From NCBI GenBank assembly GCA_002914845.1, contig JXTC01000003.1, forward strand, positions 3,748,875-3,812,874: 64,000 nt of DNA. Reading direction: 5' to 3'. Of the stretch, positions 24,726 to 37,152 are shown one piece after another. Below the pieces are notes generated by a model. It worked only from the letters and a program-made list of their open reading frames with translations, was not told the origin of the DNA and did no database searches. The translations under genes were made by a program, and so were the position numbers. The DNA comes from Trema orientale (Eukaryota > Streptophyta > Magnoliopsida > Rosales > Cannabaceae). The number at the start of each line of letters is the position of its first letter. Positions within the stretch are counted from its first letter, which is position 1.

Positions 24726-25039
24726 CGGAGTATTGTATGCTATTTTGGAGTTTGTTAAGGAAAATTAGTATCTAAGTCATCTCAGATGTGTGACATATTA
24801 AATACGAGTTAATTTTGATAATATTTACCGGTGGGCCTCTTTTGTTATTATGAGGGCATTACTAAGCACTTGGGTGATATTTTAGGAGAGTCAGCATATT
24901 AAGCAATATAATAAAAAGTGTAGAAGAAAGTGTAAAATAAGATAAAGAAAGAGAAAAATGCTAGCAAAATTTAGAGAATTTATTTTTTATTGCAATAGAA
25001 ACAATACAATTAGGAAATTCCTTATTTACAAAATAAAGC

Positions 25040-25615
25040 ATCTGTTGATATATATTGAAGGTAACATGTTGAAAGTTTTAGAATGATTGCTGATTTATTG
25101 TTGATAGTCTATAATTTATTTTGTAAATATATTTGTGTATCACCGATCGTTACTTGTTTCCTTATTTGTAATTGTAAATCTGATTTGCTTGGTTGTTGTA
25201 AAATCAATCATCTAGTCAGCATCCTAATTCCTAGGGTAAGATCAGATTTTTTTGAGAAAATTATGTGGATAACTAATTTAATAACTAATTTTTTAAATTA
25301 ATTTGAGTAGATGTCCATGTTTTAAAAGTTATAGCTAAAGGTCTATTTTTTAAAAAAGAAAACTTTAATTGTGGAATATGTTATATGTTGTACTTCCATT
25401 TTTGTCATTAAGTGAGTTGAACATTTAGTTATAAACTTTTGAGTTTGGTCATATACTAAGTTTTGGGCCCAAAAAATGGTCAAATAGCTAGTCAATCATT
25501 GTCTTTATCTCTTGGCTGTAATTTCCTTATAAATTCTGCTGTATAATATTTTGAATTCAATAAAGAGAAATAATCTCTTCTCTATTACTATTTTCAGCAT
25601 CATTATACAAGAAAT
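25040..25615 (+). mobile_element. Probable copia-type LTR fossil
   Basis: Starts TGTTGATATATATTGAAGG near 25043. It contains stretches typical of copia LTRs, including a late GAATTCAATAAAGAGAA polyadenylation-like region near 25553 followed by a CT-rich tail. It lies on the same strand as, and about 0.7 kb upstream of, the copia coding relic, so it may be its 5' LTR. No second LTR was matched. It is an old, broken element. Confidence 0.4.
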
Positions 25616-26283
25616 TATGTTTAGCACGTGTATAAGTCCCTTAATTTCCGAACTAAAGAATAAAATGATAAGAGCCGCCGTTACCATCTCTAAACAAAAA
25701 TTTCGCATTGCAAGCAATAATGTCATTGCTACAACTTGCTAGATATGCATCTAGTTGAGTTTACCATACCCATAACAAACTTATAATAGCTTTCGACCAT
25801 TATAAGAAACAGAATGCCAGCTTGTGTCTTACAGTTTCAAACTCCTTTAAATAATTTAGCTAAAATCCTTCTACATACAAAATTACTTACTTTATTAGTA
25901 TTGAGAATTTTGGGTGTGTTGCTTTTGTTCATATTCATAGTCAAAACAGGAGTTAATTAGATCTTAAAGCTAACGAATGTATTTTCGTAAGCTTTTCCCC
26001 AACTCATAAAGGGTACAAATGTTATGATCTAGTCTCAAAGAAAAGGTTTGTCTCGTTTGAAATCCATCCACTACCAATGCAGCACCATGATCACGAAATG
26101 TGAGACTACAGAAATGGAATTGACAAGTTATATCGAGTCTATAAATGATCTTGATATATACCAATTACTCTTAGGAAAGGAACAAGGTCTTGTACTTTAC
26201 ATTCCATCTCAAAATATGTGTCTTCACATAGACTCTCATTATTGAGCCTCTACTTCTAACATATCAAGTATAGAACTTCCAAA

Positions 26284-27210
26284 AAATGTGCAGGAAGCTT
26301 TAAAAAATTCGGATTGGCGAAAAGGCAGTAATGGAAGAAATGAGGGTGCTTAGAAAAGGGAAACATGCAAGGTGACTAAGTTACCAAGAGAAAAGATACC
26401 CATGGGATACAAATGAATATTCATTGTAAAATACAAAGCTGATAGGACAGTGGAAAGATACAAAGTTCGGGTGGTAGATAAGGGATATACTCAAACAGTC
26501 AAACTTATGGTATTGGTTATCAGGAGACTTTTGCCCTAGTTATTAAGATGAATACTATGAGAGTGTTGCTGTTACTTGCGGCCAATTTTGACTGGTCATA
26601 ACATCAACTAGATGTTAAAAATACATCTCTTAATGGGGAACTAGAATAAGAAGTAAATATGCAATTGTCACTGGGATTTGAGAAATCCAATGGAGAAGAG
26701 AATACACGTAGATTGAGAAAATCTTTATATGGTTTAAAGCAGTCTCCTTGAGCATAATTTGATATATTTTTGAAGTCTATATGAAAATCTTGATATACTC
26801 AAAGTCAAGTTGATCATACAATATTTTTCAAACATACAAAAGAGAGTAAAATTACTATCTTAGTCGTTTAGGTTGATTATATAATTCTTACAGGGAGTGA
26901 TGAAGAAGAAATTCAAAGAATGAAGAAAATCCTTAGTCAAGAGTTTGAAATAAAGGATCTTAGCCATCGAGATATTTTTTGGGCATTGCAGAGTCCAGTA
27001 GTGGTATTGTTGTTTCTCAAAGGCTAAAATAGACTTACTGAAAGAATAGTTGGACTGCTAGGTTCCAAGACAAGTGAAATACCTACTGATGCAAACTATA
27101 AGCTTGGAATGTGTGAGGAAGGATGAAGCTAAAGAAAGATACCATCGGTAAAGGACAACCTCTATCTATCGATAAATTAATATATCTTTCTCATGAGGTA
27201 TTAAGGACAA
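26284..27210 (+). mobile_element. Ty1/copia retrotransposon fossil, reverse-transcriptase region
   Basis: Short recognisable words of copia reverse transcriptase appear in the usual order on the plus strand, such as RVVDKGYTQ near 26468, QETFAL near 26522, and the SLYGLKQSP signature near 26724. The relic is clearly broken by several disruptions and lacks gag, protease and integrase in recognisable form. It is old. It is a fossil rather than a host gene. Confidence 0.85.
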
Positions 27211-27795
27211 CCTCTATCTCAACCTCTTCCTGATATGCTAGTCTAAACTATTGACAAGTGTCCTATGAGTTATAGCAAAGAATTCAGCTTAATCACAAGG
27301 CGCTCTCATATCATTTATTTACAAACTTGTCGTCTTCTTCCCTCGGAATTTTATCTCAATTAAAATATTGAATAAGAACACTATGTCACTATCTCCGTAT
27401 CTTTCTTTGTTTTTTTATTTTTTTATTTTGCAAAAAATTAGAAATCACATATGGTCCACGGGCACAACCTAGGTGTGCTAGGCTTTTTCTTAGTGTGAGA
27501 TCAACCCATGGAACCACGTGATTTAATCCAAGGGCCCATAAAATGACCATCCTACAATAAACACGCCCTAATATAAAATTGATATATTGACACGTAATAA
27601 TCGATACAATATGACATGAAATGAGTAGAGGTGTAAGAAAAAAATGGTACACTAAAATCAATCGAAAAATTGGCTGATTGAAATCTGAAATTTTGGTGCC
27701 AACGTCTTCGTTCGATTTTGGTTCTTATGAAATTTCGGCCAGTTTTGATATTGTAAAAATGAACCCGTATATATATTCAATATACAATTCCGTAC
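27211..27795. other. Intergenic DNA, no gene seen
   Basis: Contains a moderately GC-rich patch near 27450-27560 (GGTCCACGGGCACAACC) that could be a repeat fragment. The 90-codon minus-strand open frame at 27389-27661 has no recognisable domain. Confidence 0.4.
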
Positions 27796-27799
27796 AATA

Positions 27800-27958
27800 T
27801 TGTCTTTTTTTTTTTTTAATGAGACTTAACTAGTGACCATCACTTATTACAAATTTAAAAAAATATACACACACTCTACTAAAGTTCGAACCCTTGACCC
27901 CCAAACTCACACATACATCCCTTAAGCCTTGGACCAACTGAGCTAACCCAGTTGACAA
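27800..27958 (-). mobile_element. tRNA-derived SINE
   Basis: On the minus strand, near the 5' end, there is a polymerase III A box (TTAGCTCAGTTGG, about 27946-27934) and then a B box (GGGTTCGAAC, about 27893-27884). The spacing suits a tRNA head. A non-tRNA body and a short A-rich 3' end (the plus-strand T run at 27807-27819) follow. This is the standard architecture of plant SINEs. It is not a tRNA gene, because the remaining cloverleaf stems are absent. Confidence 0.75.
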
Positions 27959-28282
27959 AAAGAAACATGGAATCCATGTTCAAGTCTTTAGCTTAATAGT
28001 AGGCATATTTACAAACTATTCTTGGCATCAGTGATTTGAATCTCTACATGCTCCACTTTTTTTAAGGTATCCTTATCATCATTGGTTATAAAATGTTACT
28101 AATTATAATTATTAGTTTATTTTGGTAAAGTCAAATAAATTCTAAAATCTTTTCCTCCTTAACCTCTTGTAATTTTGAGGATTTATTTGTGCACTAACAT
28201 ATTTTTGGATTTGATAATTTTCCATTTCATGTAATCTTTCGAAGAATCCGATATATATATATATATATTCATTTATAATTTA

Positions 28283-28716
28283 GGACCTGTTTAGATTCAC
28301 TTTCGTTTTTTTTTTTTTTTTTTTTTCAAACAGAAAAGTGGAAATTTTTTTGGAAGTTTGGTTGGCAACATTGTTTCTATTTTCCGTTTTTAAAAATTGT
28401 TACAAAAAATTTCAAAAAAAGTGGTAATAAAAAATTGATAATATCTTCATTTTTTTAAACAAATTTCAAAACAAAAGAATTTACAAATATTTGTACACAA
28501 GTGTGTGCATACATATATGTATATACATACACAAATATAAGTCTATCTGACTTTCTCTTTTATTATTTGTACTTTATTATTTTTGGAAACAAGTGAAATA
28601 AAATTTATTAAGCGTGTTTCTTGTTTATAAAAATTAGAAACCAAAACAAAATTTTTGCATTAATTTTCAATTTATTTAAACAAACAATTGGAAGTGAATC
28701 TAAGCAAGTCTTTAGA
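28283..28716. mobile_element. hAT-like MITE
   Basis: The left end GGACCTGTTTAGATTCACTT pairs with the reverse complement of the right end (GAAGTGAATCTAAGCAAGTC near 28691), giving inverted ends of about 20 bp. The interior is AT-rich and non-coding, with poly-T near 28308. The flanks do not give a clean 8-bp duplication. Confidence 0.6.
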
Positions 28717-30070
28717 ACATTTCTTTTTGTTTTCACAAATATTACGCAAAATTTACTAATACAGAATTGAAGAAAGTCCTAACAGTCTGTGACTACCTTG
28801 GCATGTGATTTATACATTTCCCCACCACATGCTAATGCACGGGCTCCAATTATAAATTTTATTTTGAACCATCTTCTTTTCTTGTTCCTTGGAATACTTT
28901 TATGGCTTTTAGTTTTTCGTTGTTCTACATGTGGTGTAAGTTATTGGTATCCCTAGTGTTACTCTTGTCATTTACTTCATTTTAATTTTAAGAACCTGCT
29001 GTTTGCAATCCATGTGTGATAGCAATAATATGATAACAGTTTATGCAACTTTCAAGGTCAAAACACGGGAGGAATTATCATAATTCCTGTAGACTGATAA
29101 TGGTGATTAACTGATTACGATCCGAAATTTCATATATTTAAAAAATTTGAAGTCGCAGCTTTTAATAGAGGCAATAATTTGGAGTACTTTTCCATTTGGA
29201 TCCTAACAGCACTCTTTAAGAGAATTATAAGGGTATACGAATTCTATTCTATCGGTTATACTCTTGCTTTTGTGTATACAAATGTAAACAAGTTTGATTT
29301 GTGAGCAATGTTTTTTTTATTTTGATATTTTGATGTGATGTAAATATTACTATTGATGATAAGATAAACTGATAAGGACTTTTTTATTGTACATTTTGTA
29401 AAGACACGTTCAAAAAATAATGTCACGCAGTTTTTTTTATTTTAGAGTTTGAAAAATTTAAATTTACCTATTTTTTTGCAAAACTAAAGTTATTGTTTAT
29501 GAAAGAATAATATTTCATAATTTGACCTATATAGTGATATAATTAAACTAGGGAATGCTACAGTAACCTTTTATAGGGTTGAGTATGGAATTGAGGGAGA
29601 TCAGACATTGTTGAAAAAAATTACTTTGTAAAGAAAATTAAAATCATTGTTTATTTCAAAACCCCTTATTTAAAGTCAACCCCGCAAACAAAGTCTATAC
29701 GCACAACTCTCAGAGTGTCCTGTTTAGAGATAGCAATAGAGGCTACTTCCCCACCCAAGTTTCACATACCCACTAGATCGATATTTATGTTTCCAAGTCA
29801 TATAGGAGGACCAAACCGGCCAATTTGATGTTTCATATATAATTTAATCCCATTGTTCAGAAGTATACATTACTAAATCGCCTAATAACATATTATAAGT
29901 GAATTGCGTAAACTAATCCACATAGATTATTTACTACATAGACGTACGATAGTTAATAAAACTTTTCCAAATTAGCTACACCAACCAACGCGCCAAATTT
30001 CAGTTTATAGTTAGACCACCCAAAGAAAAAGCTAAAGTACAAAATCCACTTAGCTTATTTGACTTACCAA
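28717..30070. other. Intergenic DNA upstream of CASPL1B
   Basis: AT-rich without a gene or clear transposon. It ends in the CASPL1B promoter. Confidence 0.45.
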
Positions 30071-30080
30071 TATGACATTG

Positions 30081-30090
30081 ATATATAATA
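30081..30090 (+). promoter_or_regulatory. TATA box of CASPL1B
   Basis: ATATATAATA lies 67 bp before the ATG at 30148, which predicts a transcription start near 30110-30120 and a leader of about 30-40 nt. This placement favours the ATG at 30148 over the in-frame ATG at 30109. Confidence 0.5.
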
Positions 30091-30147
30091 AGCCCTCTCC
30101 TAAACATAATGTCACGCAAATTCATCTCTCTCGCAAACACACAGAAA

Positions 30148-31561
30148 ATGGCTCTAGCAAACAGAGACAAACCAGAGGATGGGTCACCTCCGCCGGGGGC
30201 GAAACCGAAGGACTGGACCCTTCTCATGCTTAGAATTGCTTCGTTTTTGGCCACGGCTTCTGCAACCATTGTAATGGCACTTAACAAAGAAACCAAAACC
30301 TTGGTTGTGGCCACCATTGGGAGTAACCCCGTTACAGCCACTCTTACTGCCAAGTTCCAATACGACCCAGCATTTGTGTAGGCTTCATAAGCAATTTGCT
30401 CAATTTTGATTTTGGCTAATAAATGTTGTTTCTTTTCATTCGTTATCAGATCTGAACACAAACTCACAACACTATAAATTTTTGCATGCCATAGCTATTA
30501 GTAGCTTTACTTTTTTTTCTTTATTATTACTTTAAACATTAGGGGATAAGTAATAGAGAGGAGTTTGAATTATGGTTTACTTGATGAGACAGGTTCTTTG
30601 TGGTAGCAAATGGAATAGCCAGTCTACATAACTTGTTGATGATAGTGGTGGACCTTTTCAGACACAAGTTCAACGACAGAGGAATTTGCTTTGTCATGAT
30701 TCCAATTTTCGATATGGTATTGCTTTTTTGTTTTTTTCAATTAATATTTTTATGTTTGGTTTATTATGTAATATATATTAGAAACCATAATATAAATTAT
30801 TGATCTTGAAACTGAGAATGAGACACAATAAAGCTCATCACTAGAATTACTTTGTTTAACTATGCCTTTAATGCATGGGATATTGGCAGGTAAGCTTTAG
30901 GATTTTTGTTTTTGTTTTTTTTTTTCTTTCCTCTTAAAAATTTGGAATTGCTAAATCCTTGCAGTGCAGAATACAAGACACGATTAGTCACAAAGCTTAA
31001 ATAATTATTAATAAGAGCAATGCTAGTAATACTCTCTTTTACACTCTCTTTTGCACTCTTCTAATCTCATTATCTGACACGTGAATTCTACTATAATTTG
31101 TTGTATTATTAAAATATTAAACTGAATAGTAGAATCCATGTGTCAGACAGTAAGACTGGAGAGTGTAAAAAAGAGTGAGAAAGAGAGTGTATTTAGCATT
31201 TCTCTTATTAATAAATACGGACACATTCCTACCAATTCCCAAATAATTGGAAAATTTCATCCCTAATTTAAAACATTGCATTAATTCATCTTGATGATCA
31301 TCACTGCATGAACAGTTGATTATGGCTTTAGCTGCCGCCGGGGACGGCGCAGCCACATTCATAGCGGAGCTAGGAAAGAATGGAAATTCGCATGCGAGGT
31401 GGAACAAAATTTGTGACAAATTTGGTCCCTATTGTGACCGTGGTGGAGGTGCCCTTATTGCATCCTTCATCGGCCTTGGTCTCTTGCTTGTCATTACTGG
31501 GTTATCCATCATCAAATTGCAGACAAAACCAAAGCCTAGCAATGATGTTTCGGTTCCTTAA
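30148..31561 (+). CDS. CASPL1B: CASP-like membrane protein, subgroup 1B
   Basis: Three exons: 30148-30377, 30593-30716 and 31316-31561 (600 nt, 199 aa). Four hydrophobic helices lie at about 24-45, 78-99, 106-130 and 165-187, with cytosolic ends, the MARVEL-like plan of CASP proteins. CASPs form Casparian-strip membrane scaffolds. CASP-likes such as this are plasma-membrane proteins whose roles are mostly unknown. The conserved Arg in helix 1 (R29) and Asp in helix 3 (D117) are present. The first extracellular loop carries NKETKTLVVATIG, typical of subgroup 1B, and GKNGNSHARWNKIC precedes helix 4. The start at 30148 has a good context (AAAATGG). An in-frame ATG at 30109 would add 13 residues but lies at or before the predicted transcription start. 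Intron 2 holds a MITE. A 155-codon antisense frame at 30000-30467 is a shadow. Confidence 0.93.
31005..31214. mobile_element. MITE in CASPL1B intron 2 (GAGCAATGCTA group)
   Basis: The left end ATTAATAAGAGCAATGCTAG pairs with the reverse complement of the right end (TAGCATTTCTCTTATTAAT near 31193). Pairing continues through ACTCTCTTTTACACTC for about 45 bp. The centre contains a second inverted pair around CACGTGAATTCTACTA and TAGTAGAATCCATGTG. It is non-coding. The flanks are themselves AT palindromes, so the target duplication is ambiguous. Confidence 0.7.
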
Positions 31562-31824
31562 TTTTGTATGGAGATTTGCTCAACGACAATATTATATTGG
31601 TGCTTAACGTTGTTCTTATATGTTATGTATTATAATAACCAGTCACTTCGTCAATACTAAAAGAAAGTCTTCCTAATAAAGGCTAAACTTCTAGTTATTT
31701 GTCATGTAAATTTGATCTTGGCACCAGTGTGCCCTTTTTTTCCTCTCTGAAAAGCTTAGAACAAGGTATGTATCTTTTATTTTTATTCTTTTCTGTTTAT
31801 ATGTACCCTTATCTCTTTTTGTTA

Positions 31825-32065
31825 TGAGCAATGTTATAAGCATCCCTAATGTTCATCACCATAATGACGTGTTGGTCCATCATGTGTGGTGTTGGGCGCC
31901 ATATGTGGTATTGTGTCTATTATATAATTAATAAACTGAGTTCTACATGGATCCCACTTAAATTATCTAAATTATAATTATAATTAGTCACTGACAGACT
32001 AATACATCATATGTAGTGTTGGACACAACCATATGGTGCAACATAATATTATTCTTTTATTATTC
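31825..32065. mobile_element. Possible MITE downstream of CASPL1B
   Basis: Starts GAGCAATGTTATAAGC. It contains related words CATCATGTGTGGTGTTGG, CGCCATATGTGGTATTG and CATCATATGTAGTGTTGG, and ends with a degenerate inverted match (CAACATAATATTATTC). It is non-coding. The ends are less clear than in the other MITEs. Confidence 0.35.
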
Positions 32066-33935
32066 TATTTCACACATGTATTTTTAGTTCTTCAAGCGTA
32101 ATGTGATGCTGTTATTTATTCAATGCCAAATTTTAGCGATTTAGGCACACAAAAGGAAAAAAAAAAACAATTTACAATGACATTCTAAATTTAATATAAA
32201 TTATTTTAATATGTTATTTCGAATTCCAAAAATAACAAAAGAATTACACAAGATAAAATTTAATATCAGCTCTAAATTTACAATATTGTGATATAATGAA
32301 TAGGTGGATGGTAGTTTGATAATACAATAATAATTAATACTAAAATAAAAATATTTTTTTTGTAAATAGAACTAATATTTAAAATATAAATAGTATTTAT
32401 TTTAGTACGATAATATTGGAGTATGAATCAAAAAGTGTATACTAAATTTAATATTGAGACACCTTTTTCAGCATAAATAAATTACATTGGAGGTGGTTTA
32501 ACATGATGAATTACAATACTGCTAGAAGAATTATAAACAATTCTTTTTCTTTTTATTTTTTCTTATGAAAGAATTCTAAGCATAAAAGTAAAAGATAGCT
32601 ACTTTACAACTTAAATGTTATTTTTAGTCTGCAAAGCGGAATTTACCAAAACCAATAGCGAGCCCACCGTTAGAATCACCTTAACCGAGAAGATAGTCCA
32701 AATATCACCCAACAAAGGCCGACCCCACTGCAGATTTTATAATATGATGGACTTAATATTATATCAATTAGAACAAACCTCTACTGTGCAGGTCAGAAGC
32801 ACCAAAAATCAATATTGTAGAATATTTTTTTTTAATTTTGAAAATATAATGAAATCGTCCTTGTGTGTTAGTTTAAATTACTAAAAAAAAATACCCTAAA
32901 AAATATATTAATTACTAAAGAAAAAATTAGGACAGATATGTTCAAGTCACGCGATGGTGATATAGTAGGCACGACATACAAAGGACGTAAAAACTATAAG
33001 AAGTTAAGACTTGCTTGTTCAATCATGCAATTGAAATGTTTGTGTGCATATGTCTATTGAAAATAACGGACTAGGGATTACTATCATAATTCATACAAAA
33101 CATTACACTGGTAAATAATTAGCCCTCGAGATCATGTGCATACATCGTCACTCCCACATATATTTTTGTTTTTTTTTTTTTTCTTTTTCTTTTATTCGGA
33201 AGGAACCGAACGTAATCTCTATCTAATGTAACAATTTTAGTTAATAGAGGGCCTTCCAAATCTTTAAAAAATAATCTTATATAAGTATATGTACATTTAT
33301 ATTTTTATGCCTGGAAGGCACAACGCGGGCTAAAACAAAGTATAGAATTTGTCTCAAGTTTTTGTCAATATATAATCACATTAAATATCCAATGTTAAAG
33401 CCGCGAGAAGAAACAAACAATTTAGGAACCTTTTTTTATTCGGTCAAATTTATGAACATTTTCCGAGAGAGAACATGTGACAATTTTTGCGCATAAGATA
33501 ATAGGCTTTTAAGCCAAATGTCCGAATCTTAGATCACTATTTAGAAAAGGGTTGTTTTTCAAAAATTTTGAAATTTATTTGAAAAATGATCGTTTTTTAT
33601 ATTTAATATATCAAAATATATCGATTTATTTTTTAAAAAATAGAACAACTGAAAAATGGCCATTTATCAAAATATAATTATAAAATGGTTGTTTATTAAA
33701 TAGGTGTAAAAACGGCTATTTTTAAATTTATATAGGAAAAAAAAGGACATTTCTTATAAATATTCTAAGATAAAAGGTTGAGAGTGGGTTATCAAAGGAC
33801 AAAGAGGAAATTTGATTTGTTATGTTAATTTTTCAAAACAAAATTTAAAAGTTACAGATTTTGAAATTGTTTGAAAAATTCTAAATTTTAATTAAAAAAA
33901 TACTACTTTTAAAACTATTTAGAAAAATTTCGGAC
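32066..33935. other. AT-rich intergenic DNA
   Basis: No gene seen. The open frame at 32615-32884 shows no domain and random composition. A-rich and T-rich tracts are frequent. Confidence 0.45.
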
Positions 33936-33939
33936 TCTA

Positions 33940-34085
33940 TTAATTGATGAGATACTTGTAGTAACTAATCAAGTTATCTCCAGTAACTTGACTGGTTATA
34001 TCAAGTAACTAGATTGTTACCCCAAGTAACTATAGTAACTAGATTGGTTATCCCAAGTAACCCAACTGGTTATGTGAGTACCATT
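33940..34085. repeat. Short minisatellite, AGTAACTAGATTGGTTAT-like
   Basis: About five diverged tandem units of some 20-28 bp alternate AAGTAACT, TAGATTGGTTA or CCAACTGGTTA, and CCCAAGTAAC words. It is old and imperfect. Confidence 0.6.
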
Positions 34086-35560
34086 GAAAAATACCAATTT
34101 TGAAGGAAAGTTGTATTCTTCTAAATATTTATTAAAAATATTATTTTTCTAAAAGAACTTTTAGAAATGATATTTTCTAAATTAATCCAGAAATTTTCAA
34201 AAATTTTGTTCTATCCGGAATTTTTCAATTTTTAGTACTTTGGGCCTAGAATTTTGTCAGAAGCCCTAGGACAAATGGTATCAATAATATCTAACGTTTT
34301 GATGTTTTACTCGTTTTGCATATTAGTCTCAACTTCTTTTTCTATTAATTTTCCTTTTTTTTTTCGTTAGTCCTTAATTATATATTTTTTGCAGAAAAAG
34401 TTCATTAGATGATATGTGAAGGGAGAAATTTTGACCTATTAATATTTTAACATATTTTACTTGTTTTGAAATTTGTTTCTATTGTTTTATTTTTTTAAAA
34501 AGAATATTATATTGTCTAATTAATTATTTTGCATCTGCCACTCTTCTGAAAAATCACTTCGAAAAGTTCTCTTAAAGGTCCTATGGAATTGAAGAGTATG
34601 AAGAGAAGAAAACAACAACATTTCAATATAAGTATATAAGATCAAATACGTGATAGTATAAACAACCTAGAAGGGAGTTGAATAAGTTGTATAACTGAGG
34701 GTGCATAATTTGCTTCTATTTTGATTAAATCCTTCACACGATTAAATCTAGATTATGTATGTTGTTTTGTATTTATAGGTGTTTTAAAGGAAAATGAACA
34801 AGAAGGAGTAGAAATAGATCAATAACGAGGCGAAGAGATAAAAAGTGAAAAATGCTGAATCTCCTAAGTTTTTATGATCATATCCTTTACATTGTTTCTA
34901 AATTTTCTAAGCTAAAATGATCATATCCTTTACCTTAGTGAGAGAAATATTTGAGTGAGTGTTCACTTGCAAATCAAAATCTTTTGAGTTTAAGATGAGG
35001 TTTGCAACTATGTCAAAATAACTCGATTTAGGTGAGATTATCACTGGATTTTTTACAATCTAAGTTAGGCATTATAGAACTGGAGTCAAGCCTATTATAA
35101 GAATATTGGGTGAGCCTAAGAGGGAAATTTACTCCATTTTAAAAAAGTTGGTCAAGCCCCTCATTCTCTTGGCTCAACAGTTGATATTGGAAAGTGGTAG
35201 TGCCTAGAGCCAGGGATATAGGCAACTCGTTATATTTGTCAAACCTTGGGAAAATCATTATTTGCAATCTCTCTAAATCTATTTCTTTATTTACTTGCTA
35301 ATACATTATGATTTTGGTTATGATTATTTGTTTTCATTTTTTTTTAGATTGCTTGCTTGTTTATTAACATAAAATTTATATTACAATTAAAAATTATGGT
35401 TTACTAGCTGTCTAAAAGCAAAAGTTTGCAAAATGTCTTAAAAACTCAAATCACCTCCTCTTGGATAGTCTATTTTGTGGTAACGTTAATATCATTTCTC
35501 AAGTTAGTACATTTGGCATATTATTTCCTTGTAAAGAATTGAGCTCTATCTTTCCAAATC
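34086..35560. other. Intergenic DNA with a possible LTR-type fragment
   Basis: Around 34735-34850 the words TTGTATTTATAGGTGTTTTAAAGG and GAACAAGAAGGAGTAGAAA resemble the start of the 37.15 kb element, suggesting a related retroelement fragment. Nothing else is recognisable. Confidence 0.35.
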
Positions 35561-35566
35561 CTATAA

Positions 35567-35935
35567 CATTTAGTTCACACCTATTTGAATGAGTGTATTT
35601 ATTATGGAATGAGTTATAATTGAAATGAGAGATATTTGAAGTGAAATAAAGTGGAGTGTGTTATAATTAGAATGTGAGACATTAGAATAGACTATTCGAA
35701 AACAAGGGAGAGAGCTCTATTCCCATTCTAAGAAAAAAAAACTATTCCAATGGTTGATGTGACTGATGTGACATTTGAATGAAAAAACTGAATTGTTGAA
35801 ACAAATACTTATTCCAATAGACCGTTTGAATAGAAAAACTAAAATTATTGAAACAAATACCCATAGATGTAATAGATGTAGGAATAGAATGAGTGAGAAT
35901 GGATGAACCAAACGGGAAAATTCAAATAATTTTGT
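35567..35935. mobile_element. Possible hAT-like MITE
   Basis: The left end ATTTAGTTCACACCTATTTGAATGAGTG pairs imperfectly with the reverse complement of the right end (GTTTGGTTCATCC...CACTCATTC, ending near 35925). The interior repeats AACAAATAC and TGAATAGAAAAACT-like words and has no coding capacity. Confidence 0.45.
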
Positions 35936-36211
35936 GAATATTCTTGAAATAATCAGTGAATCTTTATTGTATTAAAGGAAAGTGTGAATTAAATGACTCT
36001 TCAATGCAAATCTTCTATTAATGTTTGGATATTAGTGATGACATTCTTTAAAAATATTGATTACCACTTTTCTCATCAAGAATACTTTCTAATTCCTTTG
36101 ACCTGAGATATATTAGCAATTAAAGCAGTGATTAGATCAACAAATTTGATCTTATCTCAATTCCCTTTAATTTGCACAAATTGCTCCATATTCATATTAA
36201 ACTATTTCCAA

Positions 36212-36373
36212 AAATTGCCACTTAAACAATTCGATCATTACAATCAGATTCAAGTAATCAAAAACATAAGAGGAAACAATTTGAACATTGATTAAAAAAA
36301 ATTGGCACTATTCGATCATTGCAATCATATTCAAGTAATCAAAAACATAAGAGGAAAGAATTCAAACATGAAT
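36212..36373. repeat. Two-copy tandem repeat, 81-bp period
   Basis: TTCGATCATTACAATCAGATTC (near 36230) recurs 81 bp later as TTCGATCATTGCAATCATATTC. Each is followed by AAGTAATCAAAAACATAAGAGG. A few substitutions separate the copies. Confidence 0.75.
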
Positions 36374-37150
36374 AATAATTTTTTTTCGGATCGATGTGAA
36401 GACGTCATTGCTGACATTGATTTAATTAACTTTCTCCGTTCATAAATCATACCTTTAAATTGGAATAAGTTTAATACACAATCAAATAATAGAATTAAAT
36501 ACCAAAATCTAATTAAATTCCTAATGGAAAATATTTCATAAAAGACATTTCCTATTAGAGGATCACAACAAAAAAAGGAAAATATCTTACTACACTTTCG
36601 TGAACATACAAGTGGGCCAAGAAAGCAAGTTAATAAATTGCCTTCTCACATCTTCACCGTAACATAAGTCTTGATTGTTTTTCACCAGATCAATTAACAA
36701 ATAATGCAAATCAAATTATAGTATATATCTAAACATATACAATTCATGCTCATTTAGTTCTTGAGATAAAATCCTTATTAATACTTAACTTGGAGAACAC
36801 ACAATAATCAACAATTGTTTTGTTTATTTGTTTGCCAAATTGTTTACACTTTCAATGTCAAAAAAAATTTCTTGCACAATTAGTATAGAATGGATCATTG
36901 AAATTTATTTGAAATAGTATTATTTTCTCTTCCAAAGGCTCCCAATTTTTTCTCAAAAACAGTTACTTTGAAGAAATTTTTTCAAAAACTAGTGGAACAA
37001 AGGAAATGAATCATTGAGCAATCCAATGCCAAAAAAATAATATCTCCTAGTTTATGTCAAAATTACAATAACATCTTCTAGTTTACGTCAGAATCATAGT
37101 AACACCTCTAGACGATGAATAATTATGTTACCATCCAAAAACTAAAGAAA
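36374..37150. other. Intergenic DNA, no gene seen
   Basis: AT-rich without recognisable coding or repeat structure, apart from a short duplicated phrase TCCTAGTTTATGTCA / TTCTAGTTTACGTCA near 37045-37090. Confidence 0.4.
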
Positions 37151-37152
37151 AA

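Noticed and set aside
27882-27946. tRNA gene on the minus strand
   Set aside because: A and B boxes are present but the acceptor and anticodon stems do not form; the structure fits a SINE head.
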